From an uncultured Oleispira sp. (lineage in GTDB: Bacteria > Pseudomonadota > Gammaproteobacteria > Pseudomonadales > Oceanobacteraceae): a DNA stretch of 37,652 nt. The DNA lies in NCBI GenBank assembly GCA_913019965.1, contig CAJVZR010000040.1, positions 1-37,652 on the forward strand, read 5' to 3'. Below, piece after piece: positions 24,747 through 32,744 of this stretch (position 1 is its first letter; each line of letters begins with the position of its first letter). Below the pieces are notes generated by a model. It was not told the origin of the DNA. It made no database searches and saw only the letters and a list, made by a program, of their open reading frames with translations. A program made the position numbers and the translations under genes.

Positions 24747-25388
24747 ATGAAAACACAACAAAAAGGTTTTACCCTTATCGAACTTATGATCGTAATCGCG
24801 ATCATCGGTATTTTGGCTTCAGTAGCCCTTCCTGCATATCGTGAATATATCGTAACTTCTAAGCTAGGCGCTGTATTCTCTTCAATCGCCAGCTTGCAAC
24901 GTGCGATTGAAACAACGGCTTCTCGTCGTGGCCCAGGTCTAGTCTATGGAGATACTGCCTATAATTGTGCCGCAGCTGGTGATGACGACTGCTTCCAAGC
25001 GCAATTTGGTTTACCTGGCACACCTGTATTACCTGAGGGAACAATTGCACTACAAACCAACCCTGGCTTAGGCATTACTGGCTCTTGTAGTGATGCAACC
25101 TGGGCTCTACCAGCCTCAAAAGTTGCCGCTGGCACAACCTCTGCTGGTATTACAGTTGCTTTTGAGACTGCTGCTAATGGCGGTATCGATACAGAAGTTG
25201 ATGGTGGAGGCTTACACCTTAGTCCAACAGGTAGTGCTCGAGGCACAACTTGGACAGCAGTGATTGGTACTGGCTATGTAGCAGCAACAGGTGCTGTCAC
25301 TCCTTTAGCTGGATTACCAGGAACAGATGCGGATATGGAAGTATTAATTTGTAAGTGGGTACACGAAAACGTTAATGGCGAAATCTAA
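24747..25388 (+). CDS. pilA: Major type IV pilin PilA
   Basis: This is the type IVa major pilin. The prepilin leader MKTQQKG is cut before Phe by PilD, and the mature start [24 protein letters not shown] has the required Glu5. I chose the ATG at 24747 because GGAG lies six bases before it; a TTG at 24735 is open but would put the GGAG inside the gene and lengthen the leader. The 213 residues are long for a pilin (often 140-170). The head is Gly/Thr/Ala-rich, with Cys in [15 protein letters not shown] and LICKW. The last may form the C-terminal disulfide loop. It is transcribed alone from the sigma-54 promoter and ends at a strong terminator. Confidence 0.93.
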   Translation: MKTQQKGFTLIELMIVIAIIGILASVALPAYREYIVTSKLGAVFSSIASLQRAIETTASRRGPGLVYGDTAYNCAAAGDDDCFQAQFGLPGTPVLPEGTIALQTNPGLGITGSCSDATWALPASKVAAGTTSAGITVAFETAANGGIDTEVDGGGLHLSPTGSARGTTWTAVIGTGYVAATGAVTPLAGLPGTDADMEVLICKWVHENVNGEI

Positions 25389-25410
25389 TAGTTAAACTCG
25401 CGATTACTTA

Positions 25411-25433
25411 AAGGCCCTCCGGGGCCTTTTTTT
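25411..25433 (+). terminator. Intrinsic terminator of pilA
   Basis: AAGGCCC (25411-25417) and GGGCCTT (25422-25428) enclose the tetraloop TCCG and are followed by five further T. A textbook Rho-independent terminator, 22 bases after the pilA stop. Confidence 0.92.
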
Positions 25434-25544
25434 ATTGCCAAATAATAAAATAGAACCCCGAACGCCTTACTTAGTTCACACTCTATCACTCCAATCAATA
25501 CTTCTTCGCGCTTAAGCAGTGCATCCTTTCCCATTCCTCAATAA

Positions 25545-25572
25545 TTGCAGTACACTAAAAGCAGCGTAATAA
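25545..25572 (+). promoter_or_regulatory. Possible sigma-70 promoter of pilB-pilC-pilD
   Basis: TTGCAG (25545-25550) and TAATAA (25567-25572) are 16 bases apart in the 203-base gap after the pilA terminator. The match is moderate. A promoter is needed here because the terminator isolates pilB from pilA. The rest of the gap shows nothing recognisable, and the pilB ATG has no clear Shine-Dalgarno. Confidence 0.35.
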
Positions 25573-25591
25573 CAAAAAAAGCACTTATTGT

Positions 25592-27274
25592 ATGAATCTA
25601 AATGGTTTAGCTCGTTCTTTGCACCAAGCAGGTCTTATTGAGGCTGAGCATGCTCAACAAGCTCTTGAAATAGCGAAAAGAGAAAAATCTTCTTTTATTA
25701 CTGTAGCCATACAAAAAGGCTATGCGGATGCTCTGCAAGTTGCCGTCCTTGCATCAACGGAATTTGGTTTGCCTTTATTAGATTTAGCCGCTTTTGATAC
25801 TGAATTACTGGTTAAAGACATTGTAAGTAACGCCCTAGTTGAAAAGCATAAGGTTTTACCACTCTTCAAGCGCGGTAATCGTTTATTTTTAGCCCAAAGC
25901 GACCCCTCCAACATTACCGCTATCGATGAGATCAAGTTCAATACCGGCATGAATGTTGAGCCGGTTATCGTTGAGGAAAATAAACTTGCGGCTATGGTTG
26001 AGAAGTTTATTTCTGCAGAAGATAGTACTTTTGATGATTTCGATGACGATGATCTCGATGTTGACATTGAAAACCCTGAAGACAAAAAAGATGATGAGCC
26101 TGGCACTGGGGATGACGCGCCTATCGTTCGCTTTGTAAACAAGATGCTGCTTGATGCGATAAAAGGCGGCTCTTCGGATATTCACTTTGAGCCCTATGAG
26201 AAGCGCTATCGAGTACGTTATCGTACCGATGGTGTATTACACGAAGTTTCTAGCCCACCGGTTAACTTGTCAGGAAAAATTGCCGCTCGCTTAAAAGTTA
26301 TGTCGCAAATGGATATTTCCGAGCGACGTGTTCCCCAAGATGGCCGTATCAAGATGAAAATCTCGAAAAATAAAGCCATTGATTTTCGCGTGAATAGTTT
26401 GCCTACGCTATGGGGTGAAAAGCTAGTACTACGTATTTTAGATCCTTCTAGTGCCAAGATGGGCATCGATGCTCTCGGTTATGAAGAAGGCCAAAAAGCT
26501 CTCTACATGGAAGCCCTCGCTCAACCCCAGGGCATGATTCTGGTGACAGGGCCGACGGGGTCAGGTAAAACCGTTTCTCTTTATACCGGCTTGAATATTC
26601 TTAATACCGAAGAGACCAATATTTCTACTGCGGAAGACCCTGTAGAAATTAACCTTGAAGGTATCAACCAGGTAAACGTAAACTCCAAAGTCGGCCTAGA
26701 CTTTGGCGAAGCGCTAAGATCCTTCCTTCGACAAGATCCTGATATCGTGATGGTGGGGGAAATTCGAGATCTCGATACTGCCTCTATCGCAATTAAAGCA
26801 GCACAAACCGGTCACTTAGTATTATCTACCTTGCACACCAATAGTGCCCCTGAAACACTAACCCGTTTAGCTAATATGGGAGTTCCTGCCTTTAATATCG
26901 CCACTTCTGTGAGCTTAATTATTGCCCAGCGCTTAGGCCGCCGCTTATGCAGTGCCTGTAAACAGCCTGCGGATATTCCTGAGCAAGTTTTATTAGATGC
27001 CGGATTAACCGAAGAGCTTATCGCTAATGGAGAGTTCTTTCAGCCTAAGGGCTGCGATGTTTGTAATAAGGGATATAAAGGGCGAGTGGGTATCTACGAA
27101 GTAGTAAGAATTACTCCTGCCTTGTCTAAAATTATTATGGATGGCGGTAACTCGTTAGAAATTGCAGCCGTAGCCAAAGACGAAGGCTTTAATAATTTAC
27201 GAACATCAGCATTAGAAAAAGTCGCCCAAGGTGTTACTAGCCTTGAAGAAGCCAACCGAGTCACTGCCGACTGA
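25592..27274 (+). CDS. pilB: Type IV pilus assembly ATPase PilB
   Basis: This cytosolic hexameric ATPase powers pilus extension. In the 560 residues, an N-terminal MshEN-type domain (about 1-145) comes first. An acidic linker with DDFDDDDLDVDIENPEDKKDD follows near 145-165. The secretion ATPase core has Walker A GPTGSGKT near 319-326, Walker B/Asp box MVGEIRDLDTASIA near 385, and the His box STLHTNSAPETL. Four zinc-binding Cys occur in CSACKQP (near 452) and CDVCNKGYKGRVG (near 487). These and the C-terminal IAAVAKDEGFNNLRTSALEKV separate it from PilT/PilU. The MshEN domain in related ATPases can bind c-di-GMP; whether this one does is open. Confidence 0.97.
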   Translation: MNLNGLARSLHQAGLIEAEHAQQALEIAKREKSSFITVAIQKGYADALQVAVLASTEFGLPLLDLAAFDTELLVKDIVSNALVEKHKVLPLFKRGNRLFLAQSDPSNITAIDEIKFNTGMNVEPVIVEENKLAAMVEKFISAEDSTFDDFDDDDLDVDIENPEDKKDDEPGTGDDAPIVRFVNKMLLDAIKGGSSDIHFEPYEKRYRVRYRTDGVLHEVSSPPVNLSGKIAARLKVMSQMDISERRVPQDGRIKMKISKNKAIDFRVNSLPTLWGEKLVLRILDPSSAKMGIDALGYEEGQKALYMEALAQPQGMILVTGPTGSGKTVSLYTGLNILNTEETNISTAEDPVEINLEGINQVNVNSKVGLDFGEALRSFLRQDPDIVMVGEIRDLDTASIAIKAAQTGHLVLSTLHTNSAPETLTRLANMGVPAFNIATSVSLIIAQRLGRRLCSACKQPADIPEQVLLDAGLTEELIANGEFFQPKGCDVCNKGYKGRVGIYEVVRITPALSKIIMDGGNSLEIAAVAKDEGFNNLRTSALEKVAQGVTSLEEANRVTAD

Positions 27275-27315
27275 TGCTCCTAGCGACCCTAAAGAATAAA
27301 TAGCGGATAAAAATA

Positions 27316-28542
27316 ATGGCCAAAGAAAACAAACAAAAGCTGCAACACTTTGAATGGGAAGGTACTAACCGAAAAGGCCAAAAGGTCAAAGGTGAAACTT
27401 CAGGACCCAACCTTGCTACCGTAAAAGCCCAACTACGTAAACAAGGGGTGCAGCCGGGTAAAGTTAAAAAGAAATCTAAACCTCTAATTAGTTTTGGTAG
27501 CGGTGGAAAAATCACCTCAGCCGACATTACCTTCTTTACTCGCCAAATGGCAACCATGATGAAAGCCGGAGTTCCTCTGGTACAATCTTTCGATATTGTA
27601 GGTGAAGGCGTTGATAATGCAGCACTTAAAGAACTCATTGCTCAAGTTCGCGACGACGTATCTGCAGGTAATGATTTTGCTTCAGCACTCAAAAAGCACC
27701 CAAAACATTTTGATGAACTATTCTGTAATCTCGTTGAATCCGGTGAGCAGTCTGGTGCTCTTGAGCAAATGCTGGATAAAGTAGCAGTTTATAAAGAGAA
27801 AACAGAAGCCCTTAGAGCCAAGATCAAAAAAGCTATGATGTACCCTGCCGTTACTTTAATCATTGCTTCTGTTGTTACCGTTATTCTATTGGTTAAAGTG
27901 GTGCCGACTTTTGAAACTATGTTTAAAAGTTTTGGCTCAGAGCTACCGGCTCCTACACAAATGGTTGTGGCTATTTCTGAATGGACCCAAGCTTATTGGT
28001 ATGTGATGCTCGGTATCGTTGTTGCATTTGTCGTTTCATTAAAACAAGCACTAGCACGATCCCCAGCCTTTAAGGATAAATTTGAAGCTGGACTGTTAAA
28101 AGCCCCTGTTTTTGGTGATTTATTGATGAAAGCAGCTGTAGCTCGATTTGCCCGAGTACTCTCCACGACTTTTGCCGCGGGTGTTCCTCTTGTAGAAGCG
28201 CTGGACTCTGTAGCCGGCGCAGTAGGCAATTCTGTTTACCGAAAAGCCGTTCTTACAGTTAGAGATGAAGTTTCCCAAGGGCAACAAATGCACTTTGCCA
28301 TGAAAGCGACCGGTGTATTCCCTAATATGGTTGTACAGATGACCAGTATTGGTGAAGAATCAGGTGCATTAGATTCCATGCTATCAAAAGCAGCCGATTA
28401 TTTTGAAGATGAAGTGGATAATGCGGTCGATGGCTTAACTGCATTAATGGAGCCATTAGTTATGTCCTTCCTCGGTGTCGTTATCGGCGGCATGATTGTA
28501 GCTATGTACTTGCCTATCTTCGAAATGGGTAAAGCAATTTAA
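27316..28542 (+). CDS. pilC: Type IV pilus inner-membrane platform protein PilC
   Basis: PilC is the inner-membrane platform on which PilB works. The 408 residues carry two GspF domains, each with the family pattern. The first has FFTRQMATMMKAGVPLVQSFDI and LFCNLVESGEQSGALEQMLDKVA; the second has VARFARVLSTTFAAGVPLVEAL and MVVQMTSIGEESGALDSMLSKAA. Hydrophobic segments lie after each domain (about 175-197, 220-240) and at the C-terminus (LVMSFLGVVIGGMIVAMYLPIF). A charged, Lys-rich stretch opens the protein. It follows pilB by 41 bases and precedes pilD by 21, so the three form an operon. Confidence 0.97.
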   Translation: MAKENKQKLQHFEWEGTNRKGQKVKGETSGPNLATVKAQLRKQGVQPGKVKKKSKPLISFGSGGKITSADITFFTRQMATMMKAGVPLVQSFDIVGEGVDNAALKELIAQVRDDVSAGNDFASALKKHPKHFDELFCNLVESGEQSGALEQMLDKVAVYKEKTEALRAKIKKAMMYPAVTLIIASVVTVILLVKVVPTFETMFKSFGSELPAPTQMVVAISEWTQAYWYVMLGIVVAFVVSLKQALARSPAFKDKFEAGLLKAPVFGDLLMKAAVARFARVLSTTFAAGVPLVEALDSVAGAVGNSVYRKAVLTVRDEVSQGQQMHFAMKATGVFPNMVVQMTSIGEESGALDSMLSKAADYFEDEVDNAVDGLTALMEPLVMSFLGVVIGGMIVAMYLPIFEMGKAI

Positions 28543-28563
28543 CTCTCCATCTAATAGAACTCT

Positions 28564-29481
28564 ATGAACTTTTCTTTAGCTTCTTTTGCTGATGTTGCGC
28601 ATTACCTGCAGCATCAGCCTTATGCACTGCCTATTGTCATCCTAATACTGTCGCTACTGATCGGCAGCTTTGTTAATGTGGTGATCTTACGCTATCCCAT
28701 CATGCTCTTTCGTAGCTGGTTAATTGATAGTAAAGATCTTGCTGACAACTTGCCCGAACATAGCGCCTTAAAAGACTTAGAAACGCCCTATACCCTTTCC
28801 AAACCTGCTTCCCACTGCCCGCGCTGTCATTGCCCAGTGAAAGCGTGGCAAAACATCCCTATATTTAGCTATCTAGCTCTAAAAGGTAAATGCTCAGGCT
28901 GTGCCGAGCAAGGTCAAGAGACCAAGATATCCATTCGCTACCCTTTAGTAGAATTGGCTACGGGATTATTAAGCCTTGCACTTTTAATCAAGTTTCCTTG
29001 GTCTATACAACTTGCGGCTATGTTGGTTTTCACTTGGTCTTTGGTTGCGATGAGTATGATCGATATCGACCATCAAATCTTGCCCGATACCATGACACTC
29101 TCTTTGATGTGGCTAGGCTTATTGCTCAATATCGACCATACCTTTGTTGATCTGCAAAGTGCGGTCATTGGTGCTGCAGCGGGTTATTTATCACTCTGGT
29201 CTGTTTATTGGTTGTTTAAACTTGCCACAGGTAAAGATGGTATGGGGTTTGGTGATTTTAAACTACTGGCCGCTTTAGGGGCTTGGTTTGGTTGGCAATT
29301 CTTACCTATGATTATTTTACTCTCTTCACTGGTCGGTGCTGTGGTTGGTATCGCTGGTATTCTAATTATGGGACGAGATAAAAACATTCCTATCCCATTT
29401 GGACCTTATTTAGCTGCAGCAGGCTGGATTGCCGCCATGTGGGGCCACGAAATCATGCAATGGTATTTACCTGCGGTATAA
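28564..29481 (+). CDS. pilD: Prepilin peptidase / N-methyltransferase PilD
   Basis: This membrane aspartyl protease removes the leader of PilA and type II secretion pseudopilins and methylates the new N-terminal Phe. In the 305 residues, the first helix contains the GSFVNVVILRYP motif. A zinc cluster follows with CPRC (near 84-87) and CSGC (near 110-113). The catalytic aspartates are in MIDIDHQILPD (near 165) and GMGFGDFKLLAALGAWFGW (near 227), the GxGD motif. About seven further helices are apparent. It is last of pilB-pilC-pilD, and coaE follows 58 bases on. CTGCGG/CCGCAG arms straddle its stop codon but form no convincing terminator. Confidence 0.97.
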   Translation: MNFSLASFADVAHYLQHQPYALPIVILILSLLIGSFVNVVILRYPIMLFRSWLIDSKDLADNLPEHSALKDLETPYTLSKPASHCPRCHCPVKAWQNIPIFSYLALKGKCSGCAEQGQETKISIRYPLVELATGLLSLALLIKFPWSIQLAAMLVFTWSLVAMSMIDIDHQILPDTMTLSLMWLGLLLNIDHTFVDLQSAVIGAAAGYLSLWSVYWLFKLATGKDGMGFGDFKLLAALGAWFGWQFLPMIILLSSLVGAVVGIAGILIMGRDKNIPIPFGPYLAAAGWIAAMWGHEIMQWYLPAV

Positions 29482-29539
29482 AGCCGCAGTTAAATTCGCC
29501 AACTTCTAAGAATCAGATACTAAGGTTTAGATACCGCTA

Positions 29540-30148
29540 ATGACAACTCAGCAAAAATTAATTATCGGTCTAACCGGTGGCATTGGCAGCGGTAAAACAG
29601 CGGTAAGCGATCGCTTTAAAGCATTTGGAATCCACATTGTAGATGCTGATATTGCTGCTCGAACTGTCGTTGAACCTAATAAAGCTGCTTGGCATGACAT
29701 CAAAGATTTTTTTGGCCCTGAGATTCTTTTAGCCGATCAAACCCTCAATCGAGCCTGGCTACGCCAGCAAGTGTTTGCTGATTCTGAAAAGCGTAAGGCA
29801 TTAGAAACCTTCACCCATCCTAGAATTCGCGATGAAATCATTCGTGATTTAGCGAGCTCAACCTCAGCCTACACCATTTTAGTTTCACCGCTATTAATAG
29901 AAAGTGGCCAATTTAAGCTGGTTGAAAAAGTGATCATTATCGACGTGCCTGAAGCCGTGCAAATCGAACGCACCTGCTCGCGGGATAATAATGATATTGA
30001 GCAAGTGAAGCGTATTATTGCAGCTCAACTTCCTCGAGAGCAACGCTTAACTCATGGCGATTGGATTATTGATAATAACGAGCCGCTAGAAACTTTAACA
30101 TCTCGAATTGAATCTTTGCATCAAGAACTATTAAAACTCGCTCAATAA
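29540..30148 (+). CDS. coaE: Dephospho-CoA kinase
   Basis: It catalyses the final step of coenzyme A synthesis, phosphorylation of the 3' hydroxyl of dephospho-CoA. The 202-residue protein has the P-loop GGIGSGKT at 13-20, VDADIAARTVVEPN, then FTHPRIRDEI, VSPLLIESGQFKLVEKVIIIDVPEAVQIERTCSRD, and NNEPLETL near the end, all standard CoaE landmarks. It follows pilD by 58 bases on the same strand, the usual gammaproteobacterial order, and meets yacG tail to tail with a 2-base gap. Confidence 0.96.
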   Translation: MTTQQKLIIGLTGGIGSGKTAVSDRFKAFGIHIVDADIAARTVVEPNKAAWHDIKDFFGPEILLADQTLNRAWLRQQVFADSEKRKALETFTHPRIRDEIIRDLASSTSAYTILVSPLLIESGQFKLVEKVIIIDVPEAVQIERTCSRDNNDIEQVKRIIAAQLPREQRLTHGDWIIDNNEPLETLTSRIESLHQELLKLAQ

Positions 30149-30170
30149 CTCTAATGCAAATTAGAGTTTT
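30147..30170. terminator. Shared terminator hairpin between coaE and yacG
   Basis: AACTCTAAT (30147-30155) and ATTAGAGTT (30160-30168) are perfect 9-base arms closed by a GCAA tetraloop, a stable GNRA type, followed on the + strand by TT and then GC. The hairpin covers both stop codons: TAA of coaE and TAG of yacG on the other strand. The U-run on the + side is four T in total. Confidence 0.55.
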
Positions 30171-30354
30171 GCTGCTCTTGCTCCCACTGCTGAGACATCA
30201 TCTCTTCCTCAACACTCTTTCCTGGAATGGCATTTGAGCCATCTGCCCAAGCGCCTAAATCAATTAACTTACAACGTTCACTGCAAAATGGACGATCTTG
30301 TGCTTTCGCAGACCAAACAACATCTTTATTACACGTAGGGCATTTAACTTTCAT
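30151..30354 (-). CDS. yacG: DNA gyrase inhibitor / zinc-binding protein YacG
   Basis: YacG is a small zinc protein that inhibits DNA gyrase in E. coli. The four zinc ligands are CPTC and FCSERC (CxxC and CxxxC). The family ending [18 protein letters not shown] is followed by an acidic, Gln-rich tail. I chose the ATG at 30354 (67 residues) with GAGAG ahead of it; a GTG two codons earlier is also possible. It overlaps the end of the Nudix-TenI gene by 11 bases (17 with the GTG), so translation is coupled, and it converges on coaE. Its 3' end doubles as a terminator stem. Confidence 0.93.
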   Translation of the reverse strand: MKVKCPTCNKDVVWSAKAQDRPFCSERCKLIDLGAWADGSNAIPGKSVEEEMMSQQWEQEQQNSNLH

Positions 30355-31363
30355 ATTCACTCTCTTTCACCTTTAACTGTTCATCCACCAATGGTTCCTG
30401 CAAGAAACAACTGATACCGGCAATACCCTGTCCACCGTGCGAAGCTGACTCTTCAATATCAGGCAACTTCAATCCACCTAAAGCATAACAGGGAATTCTT
30501 GCTTGCTGAGTGATCACTTTAAAACCTGCCCAGGTTAATGCATTAGCATCAAGGTGAGTTGATGTTTCTTTAACGGGAGAAACCAAAAGATAATCAGCCA
30601 AGTCTTGAGCCGACTCTAACTCTTTCAAATTGTGACAAGCTAAGCTAAACCATTGTGATAAAGGAATGGGTCGCTCATCTAGATTAGCCTTTTCAAAGTT
30701 CACCCCTGACAAATGCAAACCATCAGCAAAAGCGATTTGATACCAGTCTAGTGGGCAGTTCCAGATTAACTTGCTACCCGCTTCGTGACAAAGCCCATAT
30801 AACTTCATCCCTAGCTGAGTATATTCAAATTGCTCTAAGCTTGGTGCTCGTAACTGAATCCAAGTTTTTGGATTAGTTTTTAGCGTATTAGCTACCTGCG
30901 CCAAGATAATATCAGAGCTCGGATTATCTTTAGTAATGGCTATTTTCTTCGGTAAATTAATAGCATCCAAAATAGCCTTATTCGCTGCTGGAAAGGCATA
31001 ATCCGATAATACGTTTTGATCAACCCAAGCTAAAGGCTGGCCTTCCTTTCCTACTGTTTCAGAATAGTGCTGAACATTATGCACAAGCCAAACATCCAAT
31101 AAAACGGACTTATCAGAATAATGAAAAGGAATGGTCATTAATGCAGACATATCACTAATTTCAGAAACTAGGCCAAGCTCTTCTTCCAACTCTCGTTGCA
31201 ACGCTACTTGGACAGTCTCATCAGATTCGACCTTACCACCTGGAAATTCCCATAAACCACCTTGGTGCTGATAATCAGCACGCTTGGCAATTAAGACGTT
31301 TCCTTTTTCGTCAGCGGGGCAATCAAAAATCACTCCGACGGCAACATGAATTAGTTTTTTCAT
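30344..31363 (-). CDS. Nudix hydrolase (MutT-like) fused to a TenI/ThiE-like domain
   Basis: The first ~130 residues are a MutT-type Nudix domain. The box beginning [20 protein letters not shown] (about 42-61) follows GX5EX7REUXEEXGU exactly. WEFPGGK and the hydrophobic [10 protein letters not shown] start are MutT-like, suggesting 8-oxo-dGTP hydrolysis. The last ~190 residues resemble TenI/thiamine-phosphate synthase barrels, with [32 protein letters not shown] and [32 protein letters not shown]. This fusion is known in pseudomonads next to argJ-secA. The barrel's substrate is unknown to me. The gene lies 15 bases after argJ and overlaps yacG, so argJ-mutT-yacG is probably one transcript. 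Confidence 0.9.
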   Translation of the reverse strand: MKKLIHVAVGVIFDCPADEKGNVLIAKRADYQHQGGLWEFPGGKVESDETVQVALQRELEEELGLVSEISDMSALMTIPFHYSDKSVLLDVWLVHNVQHYSETVGKEGQPLAWVDQNVLSDYAFPAANKAILDAINLPKKIAITKDNPSSDIILAQVANTLKTNPKTWIQLRAPSLEQFEYTQLGMKLYGLCHEAGSKLIWNCPLDWYQIAFADGLHLSGVNFEKANLDERPIPLSQWFSLACHNLKELESAQDLADYLLVSPVKETSTHLDANALTWAGFKVITQQARIPCYALGGLKLPDIEESASHGGQGIAGISCFLQEPLVDEQLKVKESEYES

Positions 31364-31378
31364 CTTCCACGAGCCAAC

Positions 31379-32602
31379 TTAGGAGCGATAATCAGCATTG
31401 ATACTGACGTAATCATGGGAAAGATCCGTCGTCCAGACTCGCTCAGTCACATCACCACGACCTAAACGAATACTGATAGTGATTTCCGCCTGAGCAAAAA
31501 TAGCAGCACCTGCTTCTTCGGTATAAGTATCAGCACGACCACCACTTTTCACGATACAGACGTCATCCAAATAAATATCGATATCTTCTAAAACCATATT
31601 TTTAACACCTGCGCGACCGACTGCCGCTAAGATACGACCCCAGTTTGCGTCGCAGGCAAAAAGTGCTGTTTTTACTAACGGTGAGTGCGCAACGGTATAA
31701 GCAACATCCAAAGCTTCTTGAATACTGGCCGCTTGCTGAACTTCCATCGTCACAAATTTAGTCGCCCCTTCGCCATCACGTACAATTGCATGGGAGAGTA
31801 CTAGAAAGGCTTCTAACAAGGCATCGAATACAGACTGATATCGAGTATCATCTTTACTGCTTATCTCTGCCATATCCGCTTTTGCGGTCGCAATCAACAT
31901 ACAAGAATCATTGGTTGATGTATCACCATCCACCGTTACACGGTTAAACGATTTATCAGCCAACTCTTTGCACATGACATCCAATAAAGGTTTCGCTATA
32001 ACCGCATCCGTTGTCAGGTACGCCAGCATAGTCGCCATATTAGGCATGATCATGCCTGCGCCTTTTGAGATACCCGAGATAGTTATATTTTCGCCATTGG
32101 CGACTTCAACTTTCTGGCTATAGCCCTTGGCTAAAGTATCGGTAGTCATAATGCCTTCAGCTGCAATTGGCCAAACATTATCCGCTACGTTTTCTAATGC
32201 AGGCGATAAGCCATCAAGAAGCTTATCCATCGGCAATGGCTCACCGATAACCCCAGTCGAAAAAGGTAAAACTTGATTCGCATTGATGCCGGTTATTTCA
32301 GCCAACTTTTCACACGTGGCTATCGCATCGGTCATACCCTGTGGACCCGTACCCGCGTTTGCATTGCCGGTATTAATTACCAGATAACGAGCATCCGCTT
32401 CTTGCAAATGCTTCTTAGCAACCTGCACGGGCGCCGCACAAAAAGCATTTAAGGTGAATACACCACTGACTCGAGTGCCTTCCGCCAACTCAAAAATAAC
32501 GAGATCATTGCGATCGGCATATTTAATCCCTGCTTGGGCGATACCAATACGAACACCATTTACAGGGTGATAATTCTTTAATACTTCTAAACCGACAGCC
32601 AT
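31379..32602 (-). CDS. argJ: Bifunctional glutamate N-acetyltransferase / ornithine acetyltransferase ArgJ
   Basis: It recycles acetyl from N-acetylornithine to glutamate in arginine synthesis, and in bifunctional forms also uses acetyl-CoA. The 407-residue precursor self-cleaves before a Thr in the conserved NMATMLAYLTTDA (near 189), preceded by GISKGAGMIMPN. N-terminal GVRIGIAQAGIKYADRNDLVIFEL and the later VTVDGDTSTNDSCMLIAT, FACDANWGRILAAVGRAG and C-terminal SINADYRS are family landmarks. Whether it is mono- or bifunctional cannot be told from the sequence alone. AGAAG precedes the ATG. It is separated from secA by a strong terminator and has its own leader of about 95 bases. Confidence 0.96.
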   Translation of the reverse strand: MAVGLEVLKNYHPVNGVRIGIAQAGIKYADRNDLVIFELAEGTRVSGVFTLNAFCAAPVQVAKKHLQEADARYLVINTGNANAGTGPQGMTDAIATCEKLAEITGINANQVLPFSTGVIGEPLPMDKLLDGLSPALENVADNVWPIAAEGIMTTDTLAKGYSQKVEVANGENITISGISKGAGMIMPNMATMLAYLTTDAVIAKPLLDVMCKELADKSFNRVTVDGDTSTNDSCMLIATAKADMAEISSKDDTRYQSVFDALLEAFLVLSHAIVRDGEGATKFVTMEVQQAASIQEALDVAYTVAHSPLVKTALFACDANWGRILAAVGRAGVKNMVLEDIDIYLDDVCIVKSGGRADTYTEEAGAAIFAQAEITISIRLGRGDVTERVWTTDLSHDYVSINADYRS

Positions 32603-32698
32603 TTTCTTCTCACTATCTTAAATTGACTTATTAATGCCATTTTACCCGCATTAACTTTTGAATCCTACAATACTCAAACCCTAATAATAGGGAGATAC

Positions 32699-32723
32699 AA
32701 AAAAGGGCAGCCTAAGCTGCCCT
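32699..32723 (-). terminator. Intrinsic terminator of secA
   Basis: On the minus strand, AGGGCAGC and GCTGCCCT (arms 32716-32723 and 32704-32711) enclose a 4-base loop and are followed by a run of six T including the last stem base. It lies 22 bases after the secA stop. Confidence 0.92.
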
Positions 32724-32744
32724 CTTAATACCTAGCTACAATAA

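Noticed and set aside
25720-26142. Open frame of 140 codons on the minus strand inside pilB
   Set aside because: It lies wholly within a strongly recognisable gene, has a Ser-rich composition typical of antisense frames and no ribosome site. The same applies to long minus-strand frames inside the symporter gene (22229-22606) and cobO (3546-3863).
29460-29485. CTGCGG/CCGCAG hairpin at the pilD stop as a terminator
   Set aside because: Only six base pairs with no U-run, and coaE follows on the same strand, so read-through is likely.
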